Part shown: positions 1-9,480 of the stretch, piece by piece | Numbering within the stretch: the first letter of the stretch is position 1 | Layout: every line of letters starts with the position of its first letter | Assembly (NCBI RefSeq): GCF_016801865.2 | Contig: NC_068939.1 | Location: 40,896,747-40,960,746, forward strand | Reading direction: 5' to 3' | From: Culex pipiens pallens | Lineage: Eukaryota > Arthropoda > Insecta > Diptera > Culicidae | Length of the DNA stretch: 64,000 bases | The notes under the pieces: generated by a model | What the model was told of the DNA's origin: nothing | Databases searched by the model: none | The model's input: only the letters and a program-made list of their open reading frames with translations | Program-made: the position numbers and the translations under genes

Positions 1-420
1 ACAAGCCCGAAAAATTGTTTTGAATTGTTTATGGAAATACAGGTGATGCAAAACGGCTTCTTTTGAAATAGGGAGTGCATGGACAAAGTTTCATCCAGAT
101 AATAAAAAAAAACCCAAACAAATAATGCGAGATGCTAGAGAATTATTCTTTAGGTGGATAGTTCTCTACAATATGTTTTTTTTGTCGCGATTTTTTTATT
201 TTCTTTTATGATTTGGATGAAACTATGTCAAAAGAAGCAATTTTGCATCACTCGTTTTTCCATACAAGTCTCCATACAATTTTATGGGCTGCTCATACAA
301 AATTTGTATGTAAATTCTGTATCGTGAGGAGAGATTTTCTGATCGATTTGGTGTCTTTGACAAAGTTGTTTGTTACGATTAGGACTTTTTAGAAAAAAAA
401 ATTGACACGCGAAATAAAAC
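1..420. repeat. Dispersed AT-rich repeat with small foldback
   Basis: Positions 47-70 and 229-252 are near-identical inverted copies (TGATGCAAAACGGCTTCTTTT against the complement of AAAAGAAGCAATTTTGCATCA), so the segment can fold back. At about 338-370 it carries a motif (GATCGATTTGGTGTCTT followed by CAAAGTTGT) that recurs near 21.1, 21.75, 28.3 and 52.74 kb. It is therefore a member of an abundant dispersed family. No coding potential is seen. Confidence 0.55.
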
Positions 421-1607
421 GGAATTTTTAATTAAGTTTTTATCATTAAAAAAATTAATTCCCAAAATTTATCTTCGAAATTTTTCGAATTGTTTTAGGG
501 GACTAATAATGACAAATTAAAAAAATCCGTGTTTTTTTTTATTTTTTTAATGTCGTGTTTTTTGTAAAATATCGAAAACATGGACAAAAAAGCTATTAAA
601 ATTTTTTTAGAAAAAAAATCTAATTTGCATTTGAAAAGCACATTGTCGTATTTTTATTTTAGTAAATTGTACCTTTTTCAAGTTATACCTACTTGTATTT
701 ATGAATGCTAGATTAATTTTTCGAAAGGTCCTATATGCATAGGAAAACCATGACTTATAGGTTGTTTTGAAAATATACTCTAGAATTTCGTTCTTTTCTT
801 TTTGAATTTTAACAATACTTTTGGAAGAAAAGAAACTCTGTGAAAAATATCCTTGAAACGCTGACAAATTTCTGCAATTCTCTCTCTGGGACTTCGAAAA
901 TCAGAAAATCTGGCAATTAATTTCTGAGATATAGCCTCACAAATAATTCGAATCGATGAGTTCAACTAAACCTTTGCCTGTATCATTGCAATAATCCCGA
1001 ATCTCGTTATTTTATTGGCATCTCATGGTGTATAACATTATATTGAATTATTTTATTTTCTCAGATTCGTGAAAAAACCACTGATATTTGTTAATATATT
1101 TTTTTATTGAAGTGAATTCCTCAAACTGTGCGAAAAATGCACAAGGGATGTTGGTTTGACATGTTTGACATAATATTACACTCTATTTTCCTAGCTTAGT
1201 ACTAGTAGCTTACATGACGTTGACTTACGAATGGCAGATTTTAACGAAAAAATGTCCAAGGTGCATTTTCCAATATAGTTTGACATTTTTCAGATTTTCC
1301 TGCATGTCACAAGGCTTGTCGGCATGCTTCATGCACACTTGCAATTTTAGCATTAAAGTGCAGCGATTTTACAACCTTTTCGTGAGGATTTAAAATGAAC
1401 AAACATCAGTTGAATTGATAGTCTTTTCATATCAAATCGAGTTATTTCCGACAAATACCTCTGATAATCTTAAATTCAATTCTGAATTCAACAAAATTGT
1501 TACAATAACAAATGTCAAGTTCTATCTAAAAGTATGTTTGAGAATATGCTAAATGCAAATTGTATTGATATCAAAAGTTTCTAAATTAAATTTTCATATT
1601 TCCACAG
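421..1607 (+). other. Probable intron upstream of terminal exon
   Basis: AT-rich sequence without a convincing exon. It ends in a pyrimidine-containing acceptor (TTTCCACAG) at 1599-1607, directly before an open GC-richer exon. I read it as the 3' part of an intron of the plus-strand gene whose last exon follows. Nothing else is recognised. Confidence 0.5.
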
Positions 1608-2438
1608 TGCTCAGTCCCGGGACTCTCGGACAACTACCTGGACATCAGCACCGGCAACGAGTACCAACCGCTGCCGGCCGTGATGGCCGTGAACCACTGC
1701 CACTCGGCGGCCTATCACCACCACCAGCAGCATCCCGCCTCGGGCGGCCCTCCACCCAGTTACGACACCGTGCTGGCCCAGGACAAAATGCATGCCGAGG
1801 TGGCCGCCCAGTGGAAGGAACTGGGCCTGAGCTATCCGACAAAGGGCGGGCTGTTGGGCCAAAAGCCGGAACTGCTGGAACCGACGGAATTCACCGACAT
1901 CCGCGAGGCCATCGACTGTCACAACTGTTGCCAGGTCGGCGGCGCCGGCGGAACCAGTCTGCAGGTGTACTGCCGTAACTGTGGCCAGTTTGTGGACGCG
2001 GCCATGGTGACGAGCCACGATGCCAACAACAACGAGAATCGCTGCTCGCCGACGGCGGTTGTTCGCAACCTTGCGGATTGCACTGACCCGAGTCATGATG
2101 ACAACGGCAATCTGGTTAACCCTGAAACCATTGTGGAACCGTCTGAAGACGCCAACAACAACGAGAACTTGAACGACGGAGCCGGACGTGATGATGAAAA
2201 CAACAACAACAGTGGAATCCCCTCTGGAGCCATCGAAAATCTTTCAAATCCTACAAATCGCAGTGAGGAAGCAGTGACTCCCGGTGGGAGTTTGGAGTCG
2301 GGAAGTTCTGGGGATAGTACGATCCGCAATCTCAACGAGAACGGAATCGTACGGTTGGACATGAGTCGAATCATCGACCAGACAGGTTTGCCCACTTATG
2401 AGGCTGCCCTCAAGCTGGAGTCCAGCGGATACGTTTGA
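1608..2438 (+). CDS. PY-motif/CxxC protein, 3'-terminal exon
   Basis: This is the last coding exon of a gene whose earlier exons lie outside the window. The acceptor AG is at 1606-1607. The frame is open from 1608 to the stop at 2436-2438 and encodes 276 residues; codon use is GC-rich, unlike the flanks. Visible motifs are PPSY at exon residues 49-52, LPTY at 261-264 close to the C-terminus, and paired cysteines C104xxC107 and C122xxC125 that could bind zinc. A His/Gln stretch precedes PPSY, and Asn/Asp-rich low-complexity sequence fills 130-230. PPxY and LPxY motifs are known ligands of Nedd4-family WW domains, so a ubiquitin-ligase adaptor is a reasonable inference. The paired motifs recall Commissureless-type sorting adaptors, but those lack this cysteine pattern and I do not assign a name. 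The true protein N-terminus is unknown; the internal ATG at 1683 is not a likely start. Confidence 0.75.
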   Translation, partial: CSVPGLSDNYLDISTGNEYQPLPAVMAVNHCHSAAYHHHQQHPASGGPPPSYDTVLAQDKMHAEVAAQWKELGLSYPTKGGLLGQKPELLEPTEFTDIREAIDCHNCCQVGGAGGTSLQVYCRNCGQFVDAAMVTSHDANNNENRCSPTAVVRNLADCTDPSHDDNGNLVNPETIVEPSEDANNNENLNDGAGRDDENNNNSGIPSGAIENLSNPTNRSEEAVTPGGSLESGSSGDSTIRNLNENGIVRLDMSRIIDQTGLPTYEAALKLESSGYV

Positions 2439-2509
2439 GATTAGGTCGAAGTTGTGGGAGAATCGCGGAAAATATAATTGTGATGATGGCCTTTTAGTAG
2501 AAACTCGTA

Positions 2510-2515
2510 AATAAA
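2510..2515 (+). terminator. AATAAA poly(A) signal
   Basis: Canonical AATAAA 72 bp after the stop codon of the PY-motif protein exon. It is the first such hexamer downstream in the transcribed orientation. Confidence 0.5.
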
Positions 2516-3036
2516 CGTAAGCTACAGTTATTGGAAATACGTATCGATAGGAGGATTGTAATTTCGTTGTGTAGATAGTAGACTAGAGGAATATCGCCGG
2601 AAGAACATTGGCCTTTTTACGTTGTGCGTAGAATAGTTAATTCAAGCAAAAGTTTGAGTACAGGAATCAATCTCGATTACAGATTAATTAATATCTATAA
2701 GAATATACTTCTAAACAACACCATCCACTGTTACAATTTAGAAAAGGAAATCAGATTAAGATTCTACGCTTTGTAAATGCCTGCTCTATGACCTAAAGAA
2801 ACAATTTTGCATTGTTGGTTCGTCCATACAAGTTTCCATGCTTATTTGACAGCTGCTATCTTTATATTTCACTAAAAAACTAAAAAATCAAGCAAGGCAA
2901 TTTTAATTTTCATTTTTTTATAAGTCTTTAAGGAAAAAAAGACAAAAAATGAAACATGGATGCGTAAGGGCAAAAAAATGACACCTATTTAATAGAAAAC
3001 ATTACAATTTAATAAGAACGAAAGTTTTCAAACCTG
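2516..3036. other. 3' flank with repeat fragments
   Basis: The first part (to about 2750) is unique-looking and may still be 3'UTR. From about 2795 it contains the dispersed motif AATTTTGCATTGTTGG...CATACAAG...GACAGCTG, which is shared in degenerate form with 240-300 and 28.37 kb. No gene is seen. Confidence 0.4.
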
Positions 3037-3273
3037 CACACTTAGATGTTTTGCCGAATTCGATAAATGTTAGCGAATTTTCAACTGCTGAATAGTTCAG
3101 TAAAGTGAAAATTACAGAATTCGGTAAAACATACCAAAATTCGGTAAAGAAGCTCATTATTGTTAATCGTGCAACCAATATTCGGGAAAATTTTGTTCAT
3201 TTTGACAGATGTAGACCGATCTAAACTTTACCGATTTTTCTACTACCGAATTCGGTAAAAAAATCGAAGTGTG
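3037..3273. mobile_element. 237-bp MITE, CACACTT TIR, CGGTAAA-rich
   Basis: Terminal inverted repeats of about 27 bp: CACACTTAGATGTTTTGCCG at the left and the complement of CGGTAAAAAAATCGAAGTGTG at the right. Several ACCGAATTCGGTAAA palindromic motifs lie inside, as expected for a MITE with subterminal repeats. No clear target duplication and no ORF. Confidence 0.7.
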
Positions 3274-3626
3274 TAATTCTACTTCTAAGGAAAATTTTAA
3301 AAGTTTGTCAAATTTTGATAATATTACTATCTGAAAGATCAGAAAGTTTAAACAAAGTGTTTTAAATGTTTTTGTAATCCTGAATTTCAATATTGCTGTA
3401 TTTCGAAGCCATTGCATCGTATAAAAAAGTAGTCAAAGACAAACTTGTTGGAAATTTGACGGGCTTTCCGAAAAATAAAAGAGAAAACACGCCATTTTTT
3501 TTGATTTTTTTATTTTTAAGTTCAAAAGTCAAGTTTAAGGTGAGCCCACAATTTTTTTTGTTCAAAATTTTTGTGAGAATAGCCTAAAATACTACAAACG
3601 ATTAACGAAAAGTATAGGATAGAGCA

Positions 3627-3895
3627 CTGCCCATAATTGAAAATTCGGCTATTATGCCAAATCAAGTATTCCGAGAAAAACGCGTTTTAGTGTTTGTCAC
3701 AAAATCTCCGTCAAGGCAATTTCCCATAAGAGTGGCATATTAGCCGTTTGGTTTTTCGCATCGGCAGCCAAGTCTAAACACTATTTCAGTGAAATTCGAG
3801 TTCCAGAAGATGCGTTGGCACATCCTCTACCACCTGGTGCTAATATCTCGTTTTTGCCAAAAGTGGATATTAGCCGTTTTTTCAATGGTGGGCAG
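3627..3895 (+). mobile_element. 269-bp MITE, CTGCCCA TIR, TSD AGCA
   Basis: The element starts CTGCCCATAATTGAAAATTC and ends ...TTTTTTCAATGGTGGGCAG. The flanks are AGCA at 3623-3626 and 3896-3899, a 4-bp target duplication. It interrupts the foldback arm, and the related uninterrupted arm at 45176 reads GATAGAGTAACTCTCC, which fits the empty site. A second copy of identical length, in the opposite orientation, is at 14224-14492. Confidence 0.85.
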
Positions 3896-4209
3896 AGCAA
3901 CTCTCCTAAAATAATACAAAAATCATTTACTAACACTTTTTTTAAAGTGCTCTAAACCTCAAAATTTTCAAAAGCTGAATACGGGAATCGATTCTCTAGA
4001 CCACTGTCCTAAGTTCAATCCTTGTGTAGTTACAGCGGTTTAAAAAAATAAAAATGTTAAAAAACTAGGTATTTTGTGGTTTTTGGCAATTCCTATATGA
4101 CAGACTTGATTTTACATTCTCAAAAATATTTTTGCCGGAAAACTCGTCCAATTTCCCATAAGTTTGTCTTTGACTGCTTTTCAGAACAACTCGTTTTTTG
4201 ATGATTTAA

Positions 4210-4460
4210 GCTAATTTAGGGGAACAGCATCTAATTCCAGCGTGCCTCTAATGTTGCCAAATCAGAACTTTAACATTCGATTACAGCTCATAAAAAGCGT
4301 TTTCAACTGAAATCGAGTGATAAATAGCTCAATAGGAAGTGAGCAAGCAAGATTCTTTAAAAAGTTTTGCAAAATTAGTTGATTAAATAGTGAAAATGAG
4401 CAAATTGGATGGAATTAGGAGCGAGTGCTTAACCTGCCAAACATACGAGAATTTCCCCTA
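4210..4460. repeat. Dispersed repeat, also split at 60.5/61.0 kb
   Basis: The sequence with GAAATCGAGTGATAAATAGC and later CTTAACCTGCCAAACATA is continuous here. At the other end of the window the same two parts are found at 60473-60546 and about 60997-61051, separated by roughly 450 bp. It forms the non-arm insert of the degenerate foldback. Confidence 0.55.
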
Positions 4461-4744
4461 CTATCAAGGATACTACCATCCACTGAACTATACCGAAAAA
4501 ATATTCTGTTTTCAGTTATGAGCAATGCAATTAGCTTATATGTATCTGAAAGCCCATATTTTCAATTGAAATGTGGTAAAAGACAAACTTGTGGGAAATT
4601 GGACGAGCTTTCCGGAAAAAATATTTTCGAGACTGAAAAATCATGTCTGTTATATAGGAATTGCCAAAAACCATGAAAACCCTAGTTTTTCAACATTTAT
4701 TTTAAAACCGCTGTTTTAAAACTTCACAAGTATTTTTTTAAAGT

Positions 4745-5870
4745 ATTAAAAATTTTATAATTTAGAGTTTTTGAATAAAAAACTAAAATTATCACAAAAT
4801 ATGGTATTTTCTCGAAAAAACTCTTTTTTTTTTTGAATTCGCAATATGGGTATCAAACGATTCGAAATTTTGCATGTATTTTAACTGATTTAGAGTTTTT
4901 TGAATGAAATACTAAAATTTTCTCAAAATACCGTATTTTCTCGAAAATACTCAAATTTTTATAATTCGCAATATGGGATTCAAACGATTTGAAATTTTGC
5001 ATGTATTTAAACTGTTTAAGAGTTTTTCGAATGAAATACTTAAGTTTTCACAAAATACCGTATTTTCCCGAAAATGCTCAGTTTTTTATAATTTGCAACA
5101 TAGGTATCAAACGAAGCGAAATTTTACCTGCTTTTTCATTAAAAAAAACTCTAAAACAGTTAAAATACATGCAAAATTTCGAATCGTTTGATACACATAT
5201 TGCGAATTATTAAAATTTGAGTATTTTGGAGAAAATAAGGTATTTTGTGAAAATTTGAGTATTTCATTCAAAAATCTCTAAAACTGTTAAAATACATGGA
5301 AAATTTTGAATCGTTTGATACCCATATTGCGAATTCAAAAATTTGAGTATTTTCGAGCAAATACGGTAATTTGAGAAAATTTAAGTTTTTCAATAAAAAA
5401 AACTCTAAAACAGTTTAAATACATGCAAACTACCGAATTGTTTGATACCAATATTGTGAATTTTAAAAATTTGAGTATTTTCGAGAAAATACGCTATTTT
5501 GTGAAAATTTTAGTATTTCATTCAAAAAACTCTAAAACAATTAAAATACATGCAAAATTTCGAATCGTTTGATACCCATATTGCGAATTATAAAAATTTA
5601 AATATTTTTGAGAAAATACGTTATTGTGCGAAAATGTTAGTATTCACTCTAAAACAGTGCAAAAGAATGCAAAATTTCGAATCGTTTGATACCCATATTG
5701 CGAATTACAAAAATTTAAATATTTTTGAGAAAATACGTTATTGTGTGAAAATGTTAGTATTCACTCTAAAACAGTGCAAAAGAATGCAAAATTGCGAATC
5801 GTTTGATACCCATATTGCAAATTATAAAAAAATTGGTATTAAAAAAACGGTATTTTGTGATTTATTTTAA
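4745..5870. repeat. Inverted array of 127-bp tandem repeats
   Basis: Nine related units are recognised by the block GAATCGTTTGATACCCATAT or its complement. The first three are in one orientation, with period 127 bp (GCAATATGGG at 4841, 4968 and about 5095). Near 5130 the orientation flips and six units follow (GAATCGTTTG at 5181, 5308, 5435, 5562, 5679, 5796), with periods 127, 127, 127, 117 and 117. The whole array is a large imperfect palindrome. The short ORFs across it are by-products of the repeat. Confidence 0.8.
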
Positions 5871-5989
5871 AATATTTATACTTTGAAACTTACCATATTA
5901 TCAAAAAAATATTTACTTAAAGAAAGCTTGAAAATTCAAGATAATTTGGTTGGTTTTAGTCAATTTTAGAAATCTATTAAATATAAGTT

Positions 5990-6130
5990 ATCGTCAATTA
6001 TCGTCAATAAAATAATCACCGATAGAATTATCGGAATAACGATAGCGATTACGGTAGATTATCGTTATCGTCCCAACGATAACGATAGAATTATCGTTAT
6101 CGTTATCGAACCTCGATAATTTTATCGTTT
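5990..6130. repeat. CGATAAC-rich hairpin repeat
   Basis: Dense interleaved copies of TTATCG and CGATAA, including ATCGTTATCGTCCCAACGAT followed by AACGAT, make strong local hairpins. It is probably a simple-sequence expansion or MITE remnant. No target duplication could be defined. Confidence 0.5.
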
Positions 6131-7344
6131 ACAACCTTGAATGTTACGTAAACAATGCTATAAGATATATAATATAATAAAATAATAATATTATAATATT
6201 ATATTATAATATTATAAAAAACATCACGGTGTGTTTTCTAAACGAACTTTTCAAAAAAATAGTAATCGTTACTTTCAAAAGTCTAATCTATTTTTAGTTT
6301 AGCGACAAAAATGACGGCGAAAACCTGATTTTAGCACTGGACAACGCATTTTTATATTTGATTAATGAATTTTATTTGCAAACCGTTTTTTTCTTTGACT
6401 AAAAATCTTTCTCAACATTAAGTTAAGTAGTTTTAGAATTAAAAAATACTTTAATCATCAAATGCTCTTTTTTTCGTATACTGTAATCAAGCTGGAGGCA
6501 CCTGGCGATTGATTCCTGTACTTAGATTAGGTAATCGTTATCGATAACTCAACACGGCAAAACTAGAACGTGTCACCAAGTGGCACACGGTCATTTAGTA
6601 GAGATAACGTTATTGCTTTTATTGTTATATTTTGAAGATGAAATAGAGAAGAAACAAATAAACAAACAGTATTCAACAGAGAACTTTAAAAAATCGCACA
6701 AATCTATAATACTAAATTTAACTATCTATAATCTATTGTGTACTCTTAGTCTAACCAGCAACTTACAACATCTGTAAACTTTGCGTCTCTTTTGCTCGAA
6801 CTTGTTCTCATTCCAGTCAGGTGGATTTAGTTTGAAGAGATTCGAAGCCTTATAACTATCGAACTTTTAACTGTAGTAATCTGTACAAAGTGAAAATGAA
6901 ACAAACGTATTTGAAAGAAGAGAAAAATCAGGCATTTAATACACCACCAAAATAAACAAAACACAATAACCAAAGTAAATGTTTAGTAACAAAGAATGTT
7001 CAACACCAACCAAACCAGCAAATAAAAGTTGTTTTAAATAAAACTAAAACTGAAAAACTCAACACCTCGTTCCTCTCTCATTCATTGCTTTGCCCCCCCA
7101 GCCATATTTGCTGCACCGAGGTCAGATCGAGTTGACCCGGAACGAATCGAAAGCGAACAAAAATTCAAAGGGGTTAACTAGCGAAGCGACCTCCACGCTC
7201 TTTCTATAACCTAAGGTTAGCACAAACAAGAAAAAAAATCAACAATTTGCTCTCTATCCTAAATCTAGCGTCAAAGCGACATTTTAATGACTTTAAAAAC
7301 AAACTCACAATTTTCGGTAACACTTGGCACAACCACTGAGAACT
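6131..7344 (-). other. Unique sequence, possible 3'UTR of minus gene
   Basis: This stretch lies downstream, on the minus strand, of a probable terminal coding exon. From about 6490 it lacks the inverted-repeat character of its surroundings. TTTATT near 6615 (AATAAA on the minus strand) could be the poly(A) signal, giving a 3'UTR of about 0.7 kb. No independent coding region is seen. The 3'UTR reading is inference. Confidence 0.35.
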
Positions 7345-7617
7345 TCACTCTGCCCGCGTCCTCTCAACGCTGATGTTCCTGAAGTCGTCGTCGTCGTCGT
7401 CGTAATTGCTGGAATCGTTAGTTCCAAGACTTGACTTGTACGGAGGAGAGTTCTTCGAGGTTGACGGGCGGCGAGACAAGTTGATGGAGAGTTTGCTTAC
7501 TTTTTTTTTTTTGCTTGTTTCAATTTGTCTCATGAAAGAACTGCGGCGAGACTTAACGAACGAACGGTTGGGCTTCAAGGGGGTGACGAGACGAACGTTG
7601 AGGGCACCAGGCAGAGG
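7345..7617 (-). CDS. Probable terminal exon, basic/Ser-rich tail
   Basis: On the minus strand an acceptor (TTTTAATTACAG) ends at 7618. A phase-0 frame of 90 codons then runs to the TGA at 7345-7347. The peptide is basic and Ser/Lys-rich (for example KSRRSSFMRQIETSKKKK), then has six consecutive aspartates, and ends NISVERTRAE. This resembles a disordered C-terminal tail. Inside the exon, the A-run followed by GTAAGC is a possible alternative donor. I do not recognise the protein family. The exon is supported by its open phase-0 frame, its GC-richer composition, the acceptor, and the repeat-poor sequence after it. It might belong to a minus-strand gene whose promoter is near 34 kb, but no intermediate exon was identified. 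Confidence 0.45.
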   Translation of the reverse strand, partial: PLPGALNVRLVTPLKPNRSFVKSRRSSFMRQIETSKKKKVSKLSINLSRRPSTSKNSPPYKSSLGTNDSSNYDDDDDDFRNISVERTRAE

Positions 7618-8104
7618 CTGTAATTAAAAGCGTAAATTGATCAATTTCTGCCCGATAGGCCGATATGTGCTAATGGGAGAAGTGGCGCTGGGGAGCGGCC
7701 TAAGCGGCCAACGATTACGAGTTGGAATTGGAAGTGATGACTTAATAAATGGGGAGAGAATTGTGTCCGGTTTAAGTTCTGCTTAAAAACCGGTACAAGA
7801 CTTATAAAAAAACAAATAGAAAATATAAAAGGTGTTTGTTTATAAACTATAAGTATTTCATTACTGAGCAATTCTGTGAGATTTCGGTCATTCGATTTTT
7901 TTGTATTTTTTAATCCGACTGAAACTTTTTTGGTGCCTTCGGTATGCCCAAAGAAGCCAAACCAATTTGGCAGCTGTCCATACGATTAAAGCTCCAAAAA
8001 TACTATTTGGGCTATAAACTTACCAGCAACAGCACCGCCTCGAGTAAGCACGCAAATGTATGCCACTTACTGACCAAAAAGATCACATTTAATGCACTTT
8101 TGAT

Positions 8105-8793
8105 TGGTGCGCTGGAAGTGGGGACGCGAAATCGTGATTATTCAGGTTAATTTTTGGTGTGCTTTTGTGTCGCTGTTCGTATCGGATGAGTGATTGTGCT
8201 AATCGAATAATAGCATCATTGGTGCGCTGGAAGTGGGGACGCGAAATCGTGATTATTCAGGTTAATTTTTGGTGTGCTTTTGTGTCGCTGTTCGTATCGG
8301 ATGAGTGATTGTGCTAATCGAATAATAGCATCATTGGTGCGCTGGAAGTGGGGACGCGAAATCGTGATTATTCAGGTTAATTTTTGGTGTGCTTTTGTGT
8401 CGCTGTTCGTATCGGATGAGTGATTGTGCTAATCGAATAATAGCATCATTGGTGCGCTGGAAGTGGGGACGCGAAATCGTGATTATGCAGGTTAATTTTT
8501 TTGTGTGCTTTTGTGTCGTTGTTCGTATCGGATGAGTGATTGTGCTAATCGAATAATAGCATCATTGGTGCGCTGGAAGTGGGGACGCGAAATCGTGATT
8601 ATGCAGGTTAATTTTTTTGTGTGCTTTTGTGTCGCTGTTCGTATCGGATGAGTGATTGTGGTAATCGAATAATAGCATCATTGGTGCGCTGGAAGTGGGG
8701 ACGCGAAGTCGTGATTATGCAGGTTATTTTTTTGTGTGCTTTTGTGTCGCTGTTCGTTAGGGGTGAGTGATTGTGGTGATCGAATAATAGCAT
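8105..8793 (+). repeat. Six 115/116-bp 5' monomers
   Basis: GGTGCGCTGGAAGTGGGGAC starts at 8105, 8221, 8336, 8451, 8567 and 8683 (periods 115-116 bp). The first monomer starts exactly at the target duplication, so the array is part of the transposed unit. By analogy with 5' monomers of mouse L1 it may act as an internal promoter; that role is inference. Confidence 0.85.
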
Positions 8794-8913
8794 GACTTAC
8801 TGAATTATTTGTGTCTTGAGCGTAATTTTCGTTGAGTAATTGGTGTTTTTTGTGATTTTTTTTGTGATTTTTTTTTTTGAGATCTTAATTAATTGTTTTG
8901 TGATTTTCAAAGC

Positions 8914-9188
8914 CCTTCCTATATCATCGTTGATCGGAAGGCACGGCGTCGGGTAAATTGTGTATAATGTTTTGAATAAGGTTTTATTTTTAATGGCGAA
9001 AAAACCATTTCTATATAAGGATCGAAAGACGCACTGACATTTTGGATTAATTAATAGTGGAGTGAAATAATTGTGTGTGAGTGACTTTGTGTGTTAACCA
9101 AAAAGACCTTCCCATAGCATCGTTGCTCGGAAGGCTCGCCGACGGGTCTGTTATGAAAGTCCTCCCCATAGCATCGTAGCTCGGGAGG
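8914..9188 (+). ncRNA. Three covarying 28-nt hairpins
   Basis: Three 28-nt stem-loops lie at 8914-8941, 9107-9134 and 9161-9188. Each has a 6-bp outer stem, a 3-nt 5' bulge, a 4-bp inner stem and a TCGT loop. Outer stems are CCTTCC/GGAAGG, CCTTCC/GGAAGG and CCTCCC/GGGAGG. Inner stems are ATCA/TGAT, AGCA/TGCT and AGC/GCT. The changes are compensatory, which supports an RNA structure. Two more sit in the minus-strand copy at 63859-63886 and 63913-63940. Confidence 0.65.
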
Positions 9189-9241
9189 CATCGAAAAGCC
9201 AATACCTTATCCTACTAACCCAAAAAAAAAATAATCACGTG

Positions 9242-9403
9242 ATGCTTGAAGGAGATGCTGTGGATTCAACGGTCTCAAGCGGTATCAACAAGTATATAGC
9301 GAAAAACTGTGTGCTTGATGAGTCTGCAACTTCAACTATCGGACTAACATTCCTCCCTTTCGTTGAACTGCAGGCTTCTTGGGAGGGCGCCGGTATTGAC
9401 TAA
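9242..9403 (+). CDS. Conserved 53-codon ORF of the retroelement
   Basis: ATG at 9242 opens a frame of 53 codons ending TAA at 9401-9403. The peptide starts MLEGDAVDST and ends ASWEGAGID. The second copy (63642-63803, minus strand) has the same length with one amino-acid difference (Cys here, Tyr there) and one synonymous difference seen in the parts compared. I recognise no domain. It could be the residual C-terminus of a retrotransposon polyprotein or simply non-coding sequence shared by two recent copies. Two copies cannot separate these. Confidence 0.35.
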   Translation: MLEGDAVDSTVSSGINKYIAKNCVLDESATSTIGLTFLPFVELQASWEGAGID

Positions 9404-9423
9404 TAAAGTAGGGATCTTCAGAG

Positions 9424-9480
9424 GTTAAACAGTGAACGGATGGTTGGCTCCCACTGATCATTTTTGATTCATTGTTTAAC
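9424..9480 (+). other. 3' stem-loop before retroelement tail
   Basis: GTTAAACAGTGAA at 9424 pairs with TTCATTGTTTAAC ending at 9480, giving 13 bp with one G-T pair. It lies about 45 bp before the CATGCT tail, where LINE/SINE elements often carry the structure recognised by reverse transcriptase. Confidence 0.55.

Larger units (their letters stand above)
3345..4735. mobile_element. Degenerate copy of long-arm foldback element
   Basis: 3345-4178 aligns by eye, with many substitutions, to the left arm of the intact foldback at 16658-18287. Shared landmarks include CGTATAAAAAAGTAGTCAAAGA, TTTGACGGGCTTTCCG and CTCGTCCAATTTCCCATAAG. 4571-4735 matches the beginning of the right arm and then stops, so that arm is truncated. 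The internal segment 4179-4570 differs from the loop of the intact copy. One MITE (3627-3895) is nested in the left arm. Confidence 0.65.

Noticed and set aside
1611..2096. 161-codon minus-strand ORF opposite the PY-motif exon
   Set aside because: It is a shadow frame. The plus frame has the splice acceptor, meaningful motifs and the poly(A) signal.
8105..8793. CRISPR-like array
   Set aside because: Units are 115-bp tandem copies without unique spacers, in a eukaryotic retroelement.
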